This document shows, in pieces, positions 26,879 through 36,200 of a stretch of DNA of 38,114 nt. The stretch spans positions 17,765 through 55,878 of the forward strand of contig KE159642.1 of the NCBI GenBank assembly GCA_000403315.2, given 5' to 3'. The stretch is from Lachnospiraceae bacterium A2 (GTDB lineage: Bacteria; Bacillota; Clostridia; Lachnospirales; Lachnospiraceae). A program made the position numbers and the translations under genes. The notes under the pieces are model-generated. The model saw only the letters and a list, made by a program, of their open reading frames with translations, was not told the origin of the DNA and did no database searches. Numbering within the stretch: the first letter of the stretch is position 1; the number at the start of each line of letters is the position of its first letter.

Positions 26879-27465
26879 TGTTCAATATCATGCTTGACAG
26901 ACTTCCAACAGAATACAAAGGTTATTCCATAAACAGCGATTTCCGTATAGGAGTACAGATGTTTCAGGCGTTAAGCGACAATGGATTAACTGACATGGAA
27001 AAGATATCTATATCCTGTGCTCTGTTGTTTGATGTGGAGAACGCCGCGGAATATCCAGATATGGCAACCATGCAAGAGGGGGTACAGTGGTTTTTGTCTG
27101 GCTGGTATACAGACAATCCTATCAAGAGTAAGGAAGAACAGAAAAAAGATGTGGATTATGATGTAGATCAATGGCGCATATTTTCCGCTTTCCTAACGCA
27201 GTTTGGAATAAATCTGAATACTGTCGATATGCACTTTTGGGTATTTATGGGGCTGTTATCTACACTGGAAGAATGTGCCTTTACCCGTATTGTGGATATC
27301 CGAACGAAAAAGATTGACCCAAAGATGAAACCGTCCGACAAGAAAGCTCTGAAAGAGGTAAAGGAGCGGTATGCGCTTGAAAACGTGGAAGATACACAGA
27401 TGTCAGCACAGGAGCGAGCAGAGTATGACATATTTATGAAGTATGCAAAGAAAGGAAAGAAATGA
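26878..27465 (+). CDS. Gp15-family tail assembly protein
   Basis: The protein has 195 aa. The start LDRLPTEYKGYSINSDFRIGVQMFQALSDNGLTDMEKISISCALLF and the body with WFLSGWYTDN, DVDYDVDQWRIFSAFLTQFGINL and MHFWVFMGLLSTLEECAFTRIVDIRTKKI match phage Gp15 proteins. These lie directly before the tape measure gene and act as the second tail assembly chaperone in place of the frameshift product of other phages. ATG overlaps the previous stop. Confidence 0.88.
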   Translation: MFNIMLDRLPTEYKGYSINSDFRIGVQMFQALSDNGLTDMEKISISCALLFDVENAAEYPDMATMQEGVQWFLSGWYTDNPIKSKEEQKKDVDYDVDQWRIFSAFLTQFGINLNTVDMHFWVFMGLLSTLEECAFTRIVDIRTKKIDPKMKPSDKKALKEVKERYALENVEDTQMSAQERAEYDIFMKYAKKGKK

Positions 27466-27599
27466 CAGACAAGGAAATCGGAAAGACTGCCCGGGAGATT
27501 GCGGAGCGGGGTAACACTGCAAAAGTCAAAAAGAATAAAGACGGAATTGTCATTTTTGAAGAAAAAGTTAAGATTGTGAAATCGGATAAAGGGCAGTAG
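27462..27599 (+). CDS. small basic protein before the tape measure gene (45 aa)
   Basis: ATG 27462 overlaps the TGA of the Gp15 gene (ATGA), with AAAGGAAAG upstream. The sequence is TDKEIGKTAREIAERGNTAK, then VKKNKDGIVIFEEKVKIVKSDKGQ, a helix plus beta hairpin. The TAG lies within the terminator stem. In related phages a short ORF occurs here; it may assist the chaperones. Confidence 0.65.
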   Translation: MTDKEIGKTAREIAERGNTAKVKKNKDGIVIFEEKVKIVKSDKGQ

Positions 27600-27614
27600 A
27601 AATTCTGCTCTTTT
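27591..27614 (+). terminator. terminator closing the head-tail-tube operon
   Basis: GGGCAG (27591-27596) pairs with CTGCTC (27605-27610), and TTTT follows. It lies directly before phage-type promoter copy 7, so transcription is restarted for the tape measure and tail genes. Confidence 0.7.
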
Positions 27615-27617
27615 AAC

Positions 27618-27651
27618 TTGGTACAAATTCATTCTCAAACAATGTTACAAT
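27618..27651 (+). promoter_or_regulatory. phage-type promoter copy 7 (TTGGTACAAA / TACAAT)
   Basis: TTGGTACAAA (27618-27627), 18 bp, TACAAT (27646-27651, extended to TACAATAAT). It starts the tail operon and is followed by a leader with two hairpins, the second being a terminator. Confidence 0.78.
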
Positions 27652-27672
27652 AATCATAACTAAATCAGTGCG

Positions 27673-27751
27673 CCCTATGAATTGGCATAGGGGAAGGACT
27701 AAAAGGTGTCATGGATGCGTGTAATGCGCGTCTGTGGCGCCTTTTTGTTTT
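27673..27751 (+). terminator. attenuator-type leader before the tape measure gene
   Basis: The first hairpin is CCCTATG (27673-27679) with CATAGGG (27686-27692). The second is long: AAAGGTGTCA (27702-27711) with TGGCGCCTTT (27735-27744), holding GATGCG (27714-27719) with CGCGTC (27727-27732) inside, followed by TTGTTTT. This is a strong intrinsic terminator between the promoter and the gene it should drive. Full expression of the tail genes therefore needs read-through or antitermination. Confidence 0.7.
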
Positions 27752-27762
27752 GAGGTGGTTTT

Positions 27763-30700
27763 ATGGCAGGATTTGACGGAAGCATAAGGATAGATACATT
27801 ACTTAATACAAGAGGGTTTGAGAGAGGAGCCAGGGGACTTCTCTCCGGTATGGAAAGACTTGGAAATAGCATAAGGGGGATTATGGGTTCTCTTGGCTTT
27901 GCTATTGGCATTGCCGGGCTTGTTTCCTTGGGAAAACAGGCAATTGACACGGCCAGCGACATCCAGGAAGTACAGAATGTTGTAGATACGGCGTTTGGCA
28001 GCATGGCATATAAGATGGAGGAGTTTGCAAAAACATCCGTAAAGCAGTTTGGTATTTCCCAATTATCAGCAAAGCAGATGGGCTCCACGTTCATGGCTAT
28101 GGGTGCATCTATGCTTGACAACATGGAAGAAGCCAGCGACATGGCAATCAACCTGACGGCGCGGGCGGCTGATATGTCAAGTTTTTATAACAAAAGCATA
28201 GAGGAAACTTCATATGCGCTAAAGTCCATATATACCGGGGAAACGGAAAGCCTAAAGGAATATGGTGTCGTAATGACTCAGGTAAACATGGAAGAATTTG
28301 CAAGGCAGCAGGGAATTAACAAGAGCATACAGGCCATGACGCAGGCTGAAAAAGTAGAGCTGCAATATGCATATGTGATGCAGCAGACTGCCCTTGCGGC
28401 CGGGGATTTTGCGAAGACTTCCGACAGCTGGGCAAACCAGACAAGGATACTGTCAGAGCAGTTTAAGGAACTCCTGTCTGTCATTGGTTCCGGGCTTATC
28501 GTGGTTTTTACCCCTGTCGTAAAGTTTTTGAATACAATCCTTACAGGCCTTATAGCCATTGCGAAGCAGATAGGCGCAATACTTTCAAAACTGTTTGGAA
28601 TAAAAGTCCCAGTGGTGGATTCCAGCAAAATGGCATCCAATTTATCGGATGCTGCAGGCGGAGCAAATGATTTGGCAGACGGGATGGATGCAGCAGGTAA
28701 GTCAGCGGAGAAAGCCGGTAAGGCCGCAAGTAAAGCCCTTGCCCCATTTGACAAGCTGAATGTGCTAAAGCAGGATAGCGGAGGTAGCGGTGCAGGTTCT
28801 GGTTCTAGTGGCGGGGGCGGCGGCATCGTTGGTGGGGCTGGTGCTCTTGGTGATGTGGATTTTGAAAAAATCGAAGAAGGCGAAGCGGTTGCCAGCGAAC
28901 TGGAAAATGCTTTGAAGTCCATATGGGATGTATTCCAGCAGGCATGGGAATCCAAAGGGGAGGGTGTCATTAACTCCGCAAAGGCAGCTCTTTCCAGTTT
29001 GCTTGAAGCTGCAAAGGCTATCGGGGCTACTTTTTATGAAGTGTTTACAAACGGGACTGGGCTAGGATGGCTAGAAAGTTTATTGGAGCTTCTGCGTTCC
29101 ATGTTTGACGTTGTAACCTCTATTTCTGTAGCATTTACAGAAGCATGGAATGCTGGGGCTGGGTTTGAGAATGTCACGGCATTGTTTGAAATGCTTACAA
29201 ACGTCAATTACCTTCTGGCTGCAATTGGGGATTCATTTTCCCGGGCTTTCAGCAATGGTATAGGGGTTCAGATATGGACAAATATACTTGGGATAATAAC
29301 AGGAGTATACAACATTATTGGGAACCTGGCCGCAAGCCTGACAGAAGCATGGAATACGGCAGGTATTGGTGACAGCATATGGGCTGGGATATTAGGGATT
29401 ATAAACACTGTCCTTGAAACAATGCATGGGATAGCTGATTCCACAGCGGAATGGGCTGCTAAATTAGATTTTGTCCCATTATTGGAATCAATAGACGAAT
29501 TATTGAAGGCAATACAGCCGCTAACGCAAAACATTGGAGAAGGCCTGCAATGGTTCTGGGATAATGTGCTGCTCCCCATAGCTGGGTGGACGATACAGGA
29601 AGCGGTTCCTGCCTTCCTTGATATGTTATCAGAAGCAATCCGTACTGAAAACGAAGTGATAGAAGCATTGAAGCCACTTGGCATATGGCTGTGGGAGAAC
29701 TTTTTGCAGCCATTGGGGCAATGGGCTGGTGATGTAATTATATCAGCCATGGAAACAATCACAGATTTACTCAAAAAATTCGGGGATTGGATATCAGAAA
29801 ATCAAAGTTTGGTGGAAGGTTTTGTTATTGTGATAGGTTCATTTTTTGCAGCTTGGAAAGTTGTAAGTTTTGCATCTACCATAGCTGGAATAATTAAATC
29901 TATGGCTCTATGGATTGCGTCAATAATTTCATACACAACAACTGTAGGGCTTGCAACGGCAGCAACGAGCGCATTTAAATTAGCAATGGGTTTCTTAACA
30001 TCACCCATAACAATTGCTGTTGCTATCATAGGTTCCCTTATCGCAATAGGTGTCCTCTTATACAAAAACTGGGACAAAATCAAAGAAGCCGCCGGGAAGC
30101 TGAAAGACTGGATTGCAAAAAAATGGAAAGAAATACTGAAAGCCATTAGCGGCGCATGGGAAGGGATACAAAAAGCATTAAGTAATGTTTCTGCATGGTT
30201 CAAGAAGAAATTTGATGATGCAATAAAGAATGTCCATAAAGCTTTCGAGGGGATTGGGGGATGGTTTGGCGCAAGGTATACGGATGTTACAAATGCATTT
30301 AAAGGCGTGGGGGGCTGGTTCAAAGAACAATTTGATAATGCAGCAAAAAATACACATTTGGCATTTGAAACCATTGGGTCTTGGTTTGGGGACAGGTGGG
30401 TTGATATAACAACAGCACTTTCAGACGTTGCAAACTGGTTCAATAAGAAATTCGATGAAGCAAAAAAGAATGTACATTTGGCATTTGAAAAGATTGGAGA
30501 GTGGTTTGGCGCAAGGTATACAGACATACAGAACGCACTTAAGGAAGTCAATACTTGGTTTGGGGGGAAATTTGAGGATGCAAAAAAAAGTGTGCACGAT
30601 GCATTTAAAACTATTGGGAACTGGTTTGGAAATAGGTATGCGGATATTCAAAATGCATTTAAAGGCATAAAAGGATGGTTCAAAAAGAAATTTGATGAAG

Positions 30701-31374
30701 CATATTCTAGCGCAAAAAGTGCATTTTCCGGTGCAAGAGCAGACTTCGGGACCATATGGGGAAACATAACTGGCGCATTTGGCGATATTGCCGGGTGGTT
30801 CCGAGATAAGTTCTCGTCTGCATGGCAATCAGTGACAGGTATATTTTCTGGTGCTCGGGAATTTATGGAGGGCGTCGGGAAGAACATAGTAAACGGAATC
30901 ATTGATGGGATTCTGGCAATCTGGAACACGCTTGTTGACATGGCAAACAAAATAAAGGAATTATTCAACATTAAAGTCAATGTTTCGGGAGCGTCGGCAG
31001 TCGGTGGTGCATTTGGCGGTCTGGTCGGCGGTATGGGGAAGGCGGCCGCTTATTCCCCCCAGGCCGCAGCCCCGTCCCCGGCCATGGCATCATTTTCGGA
31101 CATGCAGATACCACAGCTTGCATCCGGTGCGGTAATCCGCGGAGGGGACCCGTTCCTGGCAGTACTTGGGGACCAGAGGTTTGGGCAGACAAATGTGGAA
31201 GCCCCCCTGTCCACGATTGAAAAGGCCGTTTCCAATGCCATGGGGAAGGCCGGGGGGATGGGCGGGGACATAAGCGTCCGGGTATTCATTGGGGGAAAGG
31301 ACGTTACCCGTGCTGTTAAGACGGAAGCAGACACATATTTCAAAAAAACCGGGAAAGATTTATTCATGCATTAA
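27763..31374 (+). CDS. tail tape measure protein
   Basis: The protein has 1203 aa. The N-terminal region (residues 1-90) is the tape measure start: GFDGSIRIDTLLNTRGFERGARGLLSGMERLGNSI, then hydrophobic helices and AIDTASDIQEVQNVVDTAFG. A Gly/Ser-rich linker lies at about 340-365. Several hydrophobic segments lie between 680 and 770 (WKVVSFASTIAGIIKSMALWIASII; ITIAVAIIGSLIAIGVLLY). Residues about 810-1015 are five to six 40-residue repeats. The C-terminus is Gly/Ala/Pro-rich. It sets tail length and may form the DNA channel in the membrane. ATG 27763 has GAGGTGG upstream. Confidence 0.95.
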   Translation: MAGFDGSIRIDTLLNTRGFERGARGLLSGMERLGNSIRGIMGSLGFAIGIAGLVSLGKQAIDTASDIQEVQNVVDTAFGSMAYKMEEFAKTSVKQFGISQLSAKQMGSTFMAMGASMLDNMEEASDMAINLTARAADMSSFYNKSIEETSYALKSIYTGETESLKEYGVVMTQVNMEEFARQQGINKSIQAMTQAEKVELQYAYVMQQTALAAGDFAKTSDSWANQTRILSEQFKELLSVIGSGLIVVFTPVVKFLNTILTGLIAIAKQIGAILSKLFGIKVPVVDSSKMASNLSDAAGGANDLADGMDAAGKSAEKAGKAASKALAPFDKLNVLKQDSGGSGAGSGSSGGGGGIVGGAGALGDVDFEKIEEGEAVASELENALKSIWDVFQQAWESKGEGVINSAKAALSSLLEAAKAIGATFYEVFTNGTGLGWLESLLELLRSMFDVVTSISVAFTEAWNAGAGFENVTALFEMLTNVNYLLAAIGDSFSRAFSNGIGVQIWTNILGIITGVYNIIGNLAASLTEAWNTAGIGDSIWAGILGIINTVLETMHGIADSTAEWAAKLDFVPLLESIDELLKAIQPLTQNIGEGLQWFWDNVLLPIAGWTIQEAVPAFLDMLSEAIRTENEVIEALKPLGIWLWENFLQPLGQWAGDVIISAMETITDLLKKFGDWISENQSLVEGFVIVIGSFFAAWKVVSFASTIAGIIKSMALWIASIISYTTTVGLATAATSAFKLAMGFLTSPITIAVAIIGSLIAIGVLLYKNWDKIKEAAGKLKDWIAKKWKEILKAISGAWEGIQKALSNVSAWFKKKFDDAIKNVHKAFEGIGGWFGARYTDVTNAFKGVGGWFKEQFDNAAKNTHLAFETIGSWFGDRWVDITTALSDVANWFNKKFDEAKKNVHLAFEKIGEWFGARYTDIQNALKEVNTWFGGKFEDAKKSVHDAFKTIGNWFGNRYADIQNAFKGIKGWFKKKFDEAYSSAKSAFSGARADFGTIWGNITGAFGDIAGWFRDKFSSAWQSVTGIFSGAREFMEGVGKNIVNGIIDGILAIWNTLVDMANKIKELFNIKVNVSGASAVGGAFGGLVGGMGKAAAYSPQAAAPSPAMASFSDMQIPQLASGAVIRGGDPFLAVLGDQRFGQTNVEAPLSTIEKAVSNAMGKAGGMGGDISVRVFIGGKDVTRAVKTEADTYFKKTGKDLFMH
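30196..30795 (+). repeat. 120-bp tandem repeats in the tape measure gene
   Basis: The codons for Trp-Phe recur at exactly 120-bp steps (30196, 30316, 30436, 30556, 30676 and 30796). Each 40-residue unit follows WF-KKFD-A-KNVH-AFE-IG-WFG-RYTDI-NAFK. A second WF about 20 residues into each unit shows a half-repeat. Units differ in DNA sequence but keep length exactly, as expected for a ruler region. Confidence 0.85.
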
Positions 31375-31389
31375 GTGGAGGGGAGAACG

Positions 31390-31806
31390 ATGTTTGATGG
31401 ATGGCTGATAAAATTCGGGAACGTGGTGCTCCCCAACAGCTTCATCCTTGCGGACGGCTGGGAATCCACGCCGAACCAGCGCGTGGAGCTTGACGCATAC
31501 AGGGATGCAAATGTGTTGCTGCACCGGGAAACCAGTGAGAATTTCAAGACTTCTTTGACGCTCAATATCCGCTCCATGGACTTGGCGGAAATGACGGCCT
31601 TCAAGAACGTGGTAGGGCTGGCAACCTTAGAAATAACCAGCAAAAGGGAGAGAAGGCTTGCGGTTACATATTGGAATGACGAGGAGCTGGCTTATAAAAA
31701 CGCAACAATGTACATGCCAGACGTTACATATTCCATACATACCGTAGATGAGTCTGCAAAAGGCATAGAGTATAACCCATTTTCCATAGAGTTGATTGAG
31801 TATTAG
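31390..31806 (+). CDS. distal tail-type protein (138 aa)
   Basis: The start is placed at ATG 31390 because GGAGGGGAG lies upstream; GTG 31375 is too near the tape measure stop. The protein starts FDGWLIKFGNVVLPNSFILADGWESTPNQRVELDAYRDANVLLHRETS and continues FKTSLTLNIRSMDLAEM, VTYWNDEELAYKNATMYMPDVTYSI. This is the DUF6711-type protein placed between tape measure and hub in Clostridia siphoviruses. It probably forms the distal tail ring on which the baseplate attaches. Confidence 0.82.
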   Translation: MFDGWLIKFGNVVLPNSFILADGWESTPNQRVELDAYRDANVLLHRETSENFKTSLTLNIRSMDLAEMTAFKNVVGLATLEITSKRERRLAVTYWNDEELAYKNATMYMPDVTYSIHTVDESAKGIEYNPFSIELIEY

Positions 31807-31816
31807 GAGGGATGGC

Positions 31817-34174
31817 ATGGTTAACTATACGTATTTTGATTTATTTTTTAAAAGCAGCATACCAAAGCAAGTTTCAATCAGCTTTGATGGGGTAGTGCTT
31901 ACCAATGATGATTTATACAACCAAGAGATGGAGCTTGAGGAAAACCTTTGTTCGGAAGGGGAATTGCGCTTTGGCTCCTGCGAAGCAAGCATCCTAAAAT
32001 TCAAGTCCTCTGACATATTCCTTCCAATGGTCGGGAAATGGCTGGATGTTAGGATGGGGCTGGAAGGGGGCTCCGATGCGCCCCTTCCTCTCGGAAGGTA
32101 CAAGGTAGATTCCGACAGTATTTCCAATGACAGGAAGTACCGTGAGATAGTGGCCTATGATGCCATGCACGGCATTTTAAGCACAGATGTGGCCGCGTGG
32201 TATAACAGCCTGCTCCCAGGGGAAGGCAGCAAAGTCACCATGAAACAGTTCAGGGAATCCTTCGTAAGATATTTTGGGCTGACGGAAGTAACCCCAGAGG
32301 GCGGCCTTGTGAATGACGGCATTGTGGTAGCACGAACAATCCAGCCAGGGCAGATAAGCGGAAGGGATGTCATCACGGCCATATGCGAAATCAACGGGTG
32401 CTTCGGGCATATTGGCCGTGATGGGAAGTTCCATTATATTTACCTTGGGCAGGACATAGGGGGGCTGTACCCTTCTGACGGTTTATTCCCAGACCATGCC
32501 CCGGAGCACCTGGCGCAGTCAAAGACAGGGCATCTGTACCCGCAAGACCCAGATTCCTACAGGATTGGGGCAAGCCAATACATACAATGCGAATCCGGAA
32601 AGTTTTACACAAAGCGCATTGAAAGGCTGCAAATCAGGAACAGCGAAAATGAAATAGGGAAAACCTGGCCGGAAGAAGGTGGGGGCCCGGATGATAACTG
32701 CTATGTCATTGAGGACAATTTCCTTGTGTACGGGAAGTCAGACCAGGAGATGAAGGAAATCGCGAAAAATATTTTTGGTAAAATCACAGACATTGCGTAC
32801 ATGCCGTTCAACTGCGACATGATTGGGAACCCGTGCATTGAGGTCGGGGACGCCATCAGGATTCCAACCAAATATGAAATCGTGGAAAGCTATGTGTTAC
32901 AAAGGACCCTAAAAGGAATCCAGGCCTTGAGGGATGAAATTAGGGCAGATGGGGTTGAAAAATATGGTGATAAGGTGAACGGCGTCCAGAAGTCCATTAT
33001 CCAGCTAAAAGGGAAAACAAACGTTCTTGTCAGAACTGTTGATGAAACAAGAAGTGAACTAAAAAATCTGGAATCCAGCACGGAATCTAGGTTTATACAA
33101 ACAGCAGAAAAAATAGAGCAGGAAGTGCTTGCAAGAACAGAAGAAGGAGTGGAAATAAAAGCGTCGCTTGCGTTAAAAATAAATAAAGATGATGATGGGA
33201 CAATCATCTCCCTTATAGAAGGAAGCGCAGATAGGATACATTTTAATGCAGACAATTTTTTTACTGTGGATTCCCCTAATTTTAAAATTGATGAAAGTGG
33301 GAATGCGGAATTTAGCGGCAATGTAGTTGGGGCAAAAATTTCAGCATCTTCTATATCCGGAGGAAATATAACTGGGGCAAGCATCAACAATGGAAACGGT
33401 ACATTTTCCGTGGATGAGAACGGACATGTAAAAATGACTTCCGCGGAAATAACAGGGAAAATAGTCGGGAGTGAAATATCTGGGAGCAAAATATCCGGGA
33501 GCGAAGTTGTCGGCGGGAAAGTAACTGGTGCTACCATAAAGGCAAAAGAAGGGATTTACCTGCAATATACCAATGCAAATACTATCCCCCCAATATCTGG
33601 GGAATATGTCTTTGCAAGAACCGGGTACGGGTATGAATCAGAAGTTGAGGGGCTTTCCAATGGGGCTTACCTTGAACTGGTTACACCTAGTGGAAGTGCC
33701 GCAATCGCAGTTGGCCTTATGGGCATGGGTGGGGGAAATTTTGGATCCATGGCTTATTTCCCTGACGGCGCAATCATAAGCAACGCGGAAATAAGAAATA
33801 TCATCCTGACATATTCAATGGAGAATTCCTTCATTGCAGAGGGCGAGGAAGGAACCAGGAACCCGCACGAAGCGCAGGTTTTCGCAAAAGTTTTCGGCGC
33901 ATTTGCCTGCGTTTATGGGAAGTATAGGTTCCATGAGCATAGGGCAGGGGAAAACGTTGACATAAAAGTGGGGAGCTCTGAGGATGAGCACATACCAAAA
34001 TGGGCAAACGTGGAGGTATGCACAAGCTATAAGGGGAGCCCGTTTGTATTCATATTGCAGACAAATGGGACGCTCCGTGTAATAAATGCAAGCAAGACGG
34101 ACATTTTTGCCACAGGGGATGATGCAAATAGCTATATCACGATAAATTTCAGGTTCGATTTTTTTAGGGCATAG
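31817..34174 (+). CDS. tail hub / baseplate protein with C-terminal beta-helix (785 aa)
   Basis: The start is ATG 31817 after TTAGGAGGG. Residues 1-130 have a hub-like start (SIPKQVSISFDGVVLTNDDLYNQEMELEENLCSEGELRFGSCEAS; LGRYKVDSDSISNDRKYREIVAYDAMHG). The middle to about 390 continues the hub fold. A coiled coil with TRSELKNLESSTESRFIQTAEKIEQEVLAR links to a Gly/Ser/Ile repeat stretch at about 490-580 (ISASSISGGNITGASINNGNG, ITGKIVGSEISGSKISGSEVVGG), typical of beta-helical fibre shafts. A globular domain ends it. It would combine tail-tip and fibre roles. Confidence 0.88.
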   Translation: MVNYTYFDLFFKSSIPKQVSISFDGVVLTNDDLYNQEMELEENLCSEGELRFGSCEASILKFKSSDIFLPMVGKWLDVRMGLEGGSDAPLPLGRYKVDSDSISNDRKYREIVAYDAMHGILSTDVAAWYNSLLPGEGSKVTMKQFRESFVRYFGLTEVTPEGGLVNDGIVVARTIQPGQISGRDVITAICEINGCFGHIGRDGKFHYIYLGQDIGGLYPSDGLFPDHAPEHLAQSKTGHLYPQDPDSYRIGASQYIQCESGKFYTKRIERLQIRNSENEIGKTWPEEGGGPDDNCYVIEDNFLVYGKSDQEMKEIAKNIFGKITDIAYMPFNCDMIGNPCIEVGDAIRIPTKYEIVESYVLQRTLKGIQALRDEIRADGVEKYGDKVNGVQKSIIQLKGKTNVLVRTVDETRSELKNLESSTESRFIQTAEKIEQEVLARTEEGVEIKASLALKINKDDDGTIISLIEGSADRIHFNADNFFTVDSPNFKIDESGNAEFSGNVVGAKISASSISGGNITGASINNGNGTFSVDENGHVKMTSAEITGKIVGSEISGSKISGSEVVGGKVTGATIKAKEGIYLQYTNANTIPPISGEYVFARTGYGYESEVEGLSNGAYLELVTPSGSAAIAVGLMGMGGGNFGSMAYFPDGAIISNAEIRNIILTYSMENSFIAEGEEGTRNPHEAQVFAKVFGAFACVYGKYRFHEHRAGENVDIKVGSSEDEHIPKWANVEVCTSYKGSPFVFILQTNGTLRVINASKTDIFATGDDANSYITINFRFDFFRA

Positions 34175-34185
34175 GAGGTGCAGGG

Positions 34186-35232
34186 ATGGTTCATGGGGAT
34201 AATATAATATACGTTCGAATTGACTGGGAAAACCACCCAAGTGACAAGACCCCGGTAAATGAACGGAATTTAAACAAGATGGATTTAGCCCTGCACCTTC
34301 TGGATGAACGTGTGGTTTGGCTGAATGAGAATAAGTTTGACAAAACGGAATCATTCAAGCTGGTTAAGGATATCAGTCTGAACGAAGAAAATGGTGTGTT
34401 TACAATCACGTTTTATGACAATACCAAGAAGCAGATTGACACAATTCTTGAAAAGATTGCTGTTAATTTTGATTTTGACGAGGAAAGGCAGCAGCTCATC
34501 ATTACCCTTGACGATGGGACAGAAAAAAGAGTGGACTTGTCCGCCCTCATTACGCAATATGAGTTCCTTACTTCTGAAACAATTTCCCCGGAAGTGGAAA
34601 GTGGGAAAGTGAAATTTGAAGTCAGGGAAGGCAGCATCCAGGAAAAACACCTGCGTCCGGACTACCTAGCAGACATCAGGGTGGAACAGGGGAAGGCACA
34701 GCTAAGCGCAGCGAAGTCCGAAGAATTCGCAAAACTGTCCGAAAGCTATGCGCATGGAGGAACCGGGGTGAGGGAAGGGGAAGAAACGGACAATGCCATG
34801 GAGTATGCCAGACAGGCAAAGGAGAGCGCGGACAGGGCAGAAGATATAATTTCACAGGGGGATACATCGGAGATAGTAACCATAGAAAAATCTTTGTCCC
34901 CAGGAGTTGATTGGATTAGTACTGGAATCCAAAAGGAGGACTTAAAAACTGGAAGTTATGTGGTTACTTTATATGTCAATGAATCCGAATATGGCATAGT
35001 GAATGAAACGTATGTCGGGATAATGCATTGGTATCCTCACGCCTCATATGGTAAGGAATCCAACGAAATATTGCTACATTCTTCGGGATCTCATTCAGTT
35101 CCTGAAAGACGTCTTTTTTTAAGAACAAGAGCGGCAAGTAATTATGGGCTTATTTTAGAAATTGCAAGTTTGAAAAATCCTATCATTGAAAAAACATTAG
35201 ACTTAGTCTTTAAATTCAAAAAAATGTTATGA
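34186..35232 (+). CDS. tail fibre / upper baseplate protein (348 aa)
   Basis: GGAGGTG lies before ATG 34186. The start IIYVRIDWENHPSDKTPVNERNLNKMD is typical of baseplate-upper and fibre proteins (WEN-P-DKTP-NE-NLNKM). It continues with a beta-rich region (VFTITFYDNTKKQIDTILEKIAVNFDFDEERQQLIITLDDGTEKRVDLSALI) and a coiled-coil part with AQLSAAKSEEFAKLSESYAHGGTGVREGEETDNAMEYARQAKESADRAEDI. A lectin-like C-terminal domain of about 125 residues ends it. It would carry the receptor-binding fibre. Confidence 0.85.
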   Translation: MVHGDNIIYVRIDWENHPSDKTPVNERNLNKMDLALHLLDERVVWLNENKFDKTESFKLVKDISLNEENGVFTITFYDNTKKQIDTILEKIAVNFDFDEERQQLIITLDDGTEKRVDLSALITQYEFLTSETISPEVESGKVKFEVREGSIQEKHLRPDYLADIRVEQGKAQLSAAKSEEFAKLSESYAHGGTGVREGEETDNAMEYARQAKESADRAEDIISQGDTSEIVTIEKSLSPGVDWISTGIQKEDLKTGSYVVTLYVNESEYGIVNETYVGIMHWYPHASYGKESNEILLHSSGSHSVPERRLFLRTRAASNYGLILEIASLKNPIIEKTLDLVFKFKKML

Positions 35233-35246
35233 TGGAGGGATTGAAT

Positions 35247-36200
35247 ATGGGAATATATTTAAAAGACACTATTGAGGGGACATGCCGGAAAGCCATCAAT
35301 GATGAAAGAGGCAATAACATATTAGAAACATACCAGAAAAAACTTGGGATTGGGGAATTCATAGGGAACATTGACTTGATAAGTAAAAATAGTGTATGCC
35401 TGTGCTGGAGTATCAAATGTGAAGGAACTTTCCCGCTTGACAATATGGTTTGTATTTTAAAAACAGAAAATTATGAAGAAGCAGGGGATACGCAAGCATT
35501 TGTATTTCAGACAGCATTGCCAGTTGATGGGAAAAATGAAGGGAGATGCTTCATAAGGAAAAAACATCTGGTAGGAGATGAAGTTTCAGCTTCGGATTGG
35601 CATGAAATCCCATCTGATGCGACGATTAACAAATTTGAAATAAATTTTGACAGTGAAGACGATGAAAACCCAGTAGCATGGACATCCATGCGGAAAATAG
35701 TCAGCGGGAAGATAAAAGACTTATTTGGGAATGTTTCCATCATGGCTAAAAATATCCGGTGGCTTTATAAAATGCTTGGGACAACCGATATCGCAAGCAT
35801 TGGCGGCGGGACGCTGACAGGGGCAATTAGTAAACTAAACACCGATTTCCTGAAGGCAAACGAGGTTAAGTACCTTGAGATGCCACAGCCCCCAACCAAT
35901 GGCATGTTCGTTAGCTTTTCCCACTGGGTATTCCATGTCACTAAAGTCGGGAGGGTGGTGACAATAACGACAAATTTTGCAGGGCATATGAAAGCATCAT
36001 GGGACAACCAATTATTATTAACCCTCCCAGCAGAATATTCCCCATATGACTGGTATGAGATATTTCCCCATATTACGCAAGGTGGCAATACTGTCTTAGT
36101 TAGTATTTCACATGACGGGAGTGTAGAGTTCAACAGCCTTGGGAAGGAAATAGATGATTGGTTAGCCAGGTGGTGCATTACGTATATAGCTAGGGAATGA
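35247..36200 (+). CDS. tail fibre protein with switchable C-terminus (317 aa)
   Basis: The start is placed at ATG 35247 because GGAGGG lies upstream; ATG 35229 overlaps the previous gene's end. The first ~195 residues contain a fibre domain (ISKNSVCLCWSIKCEGTFPLDNMVCILKTENYEEAGDTQAFVFQT) and a linker ending GAISKLNTDF. The C-terminal ~118 residues (after LNTDF) form a beta-rich receptor-type domain, MPQPPTNGMFVSFSHWVFHVTKVGRVVTITTNFAG to the end. The junction ACTAAACACCGATTT (35834-35848) recurs inverted at 36489-36503 in front of a minus-strand alternative end. Confidence 0.88.
   Translation: MGIYLKDTIEGTCRKAINDERGNNILETYQKKLGIGEFIGNIDLISKNSVCLCWSIKCEGTFPLDNMVCILKTENYEEAGDTQAFVFQTALPVDGKNEGRCFIRKKHLVGDEVSASDWHEIPSDATINKFEINFDSEDDENPVAWTSMRKIVSGKIKDLFGNVSIMAKNIRWLYKMLGTTDIASIGGGTLTGAISKLNTDFLKANEVKYLEMPQPPTNGMFVSFSHWVFHVTKVGRVVTITTNFAGHMKASWDNQLLLTLPAEYSPYDWYEIFPHITQGGNTVLVSISHDGSVEFNSLGKEIDDWLARWCITYIARE
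35834..35848 (+). repeat. left inverted repeat of the tail-fibre switch
   Basis: ACTAAACACCGATTT, within codons for K-L-N-T-D-F of the fibre gene. It is a perfect 15-bp match to the complement of 36489-36503 and leaves the same codon phase. Confidence 0.85.
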
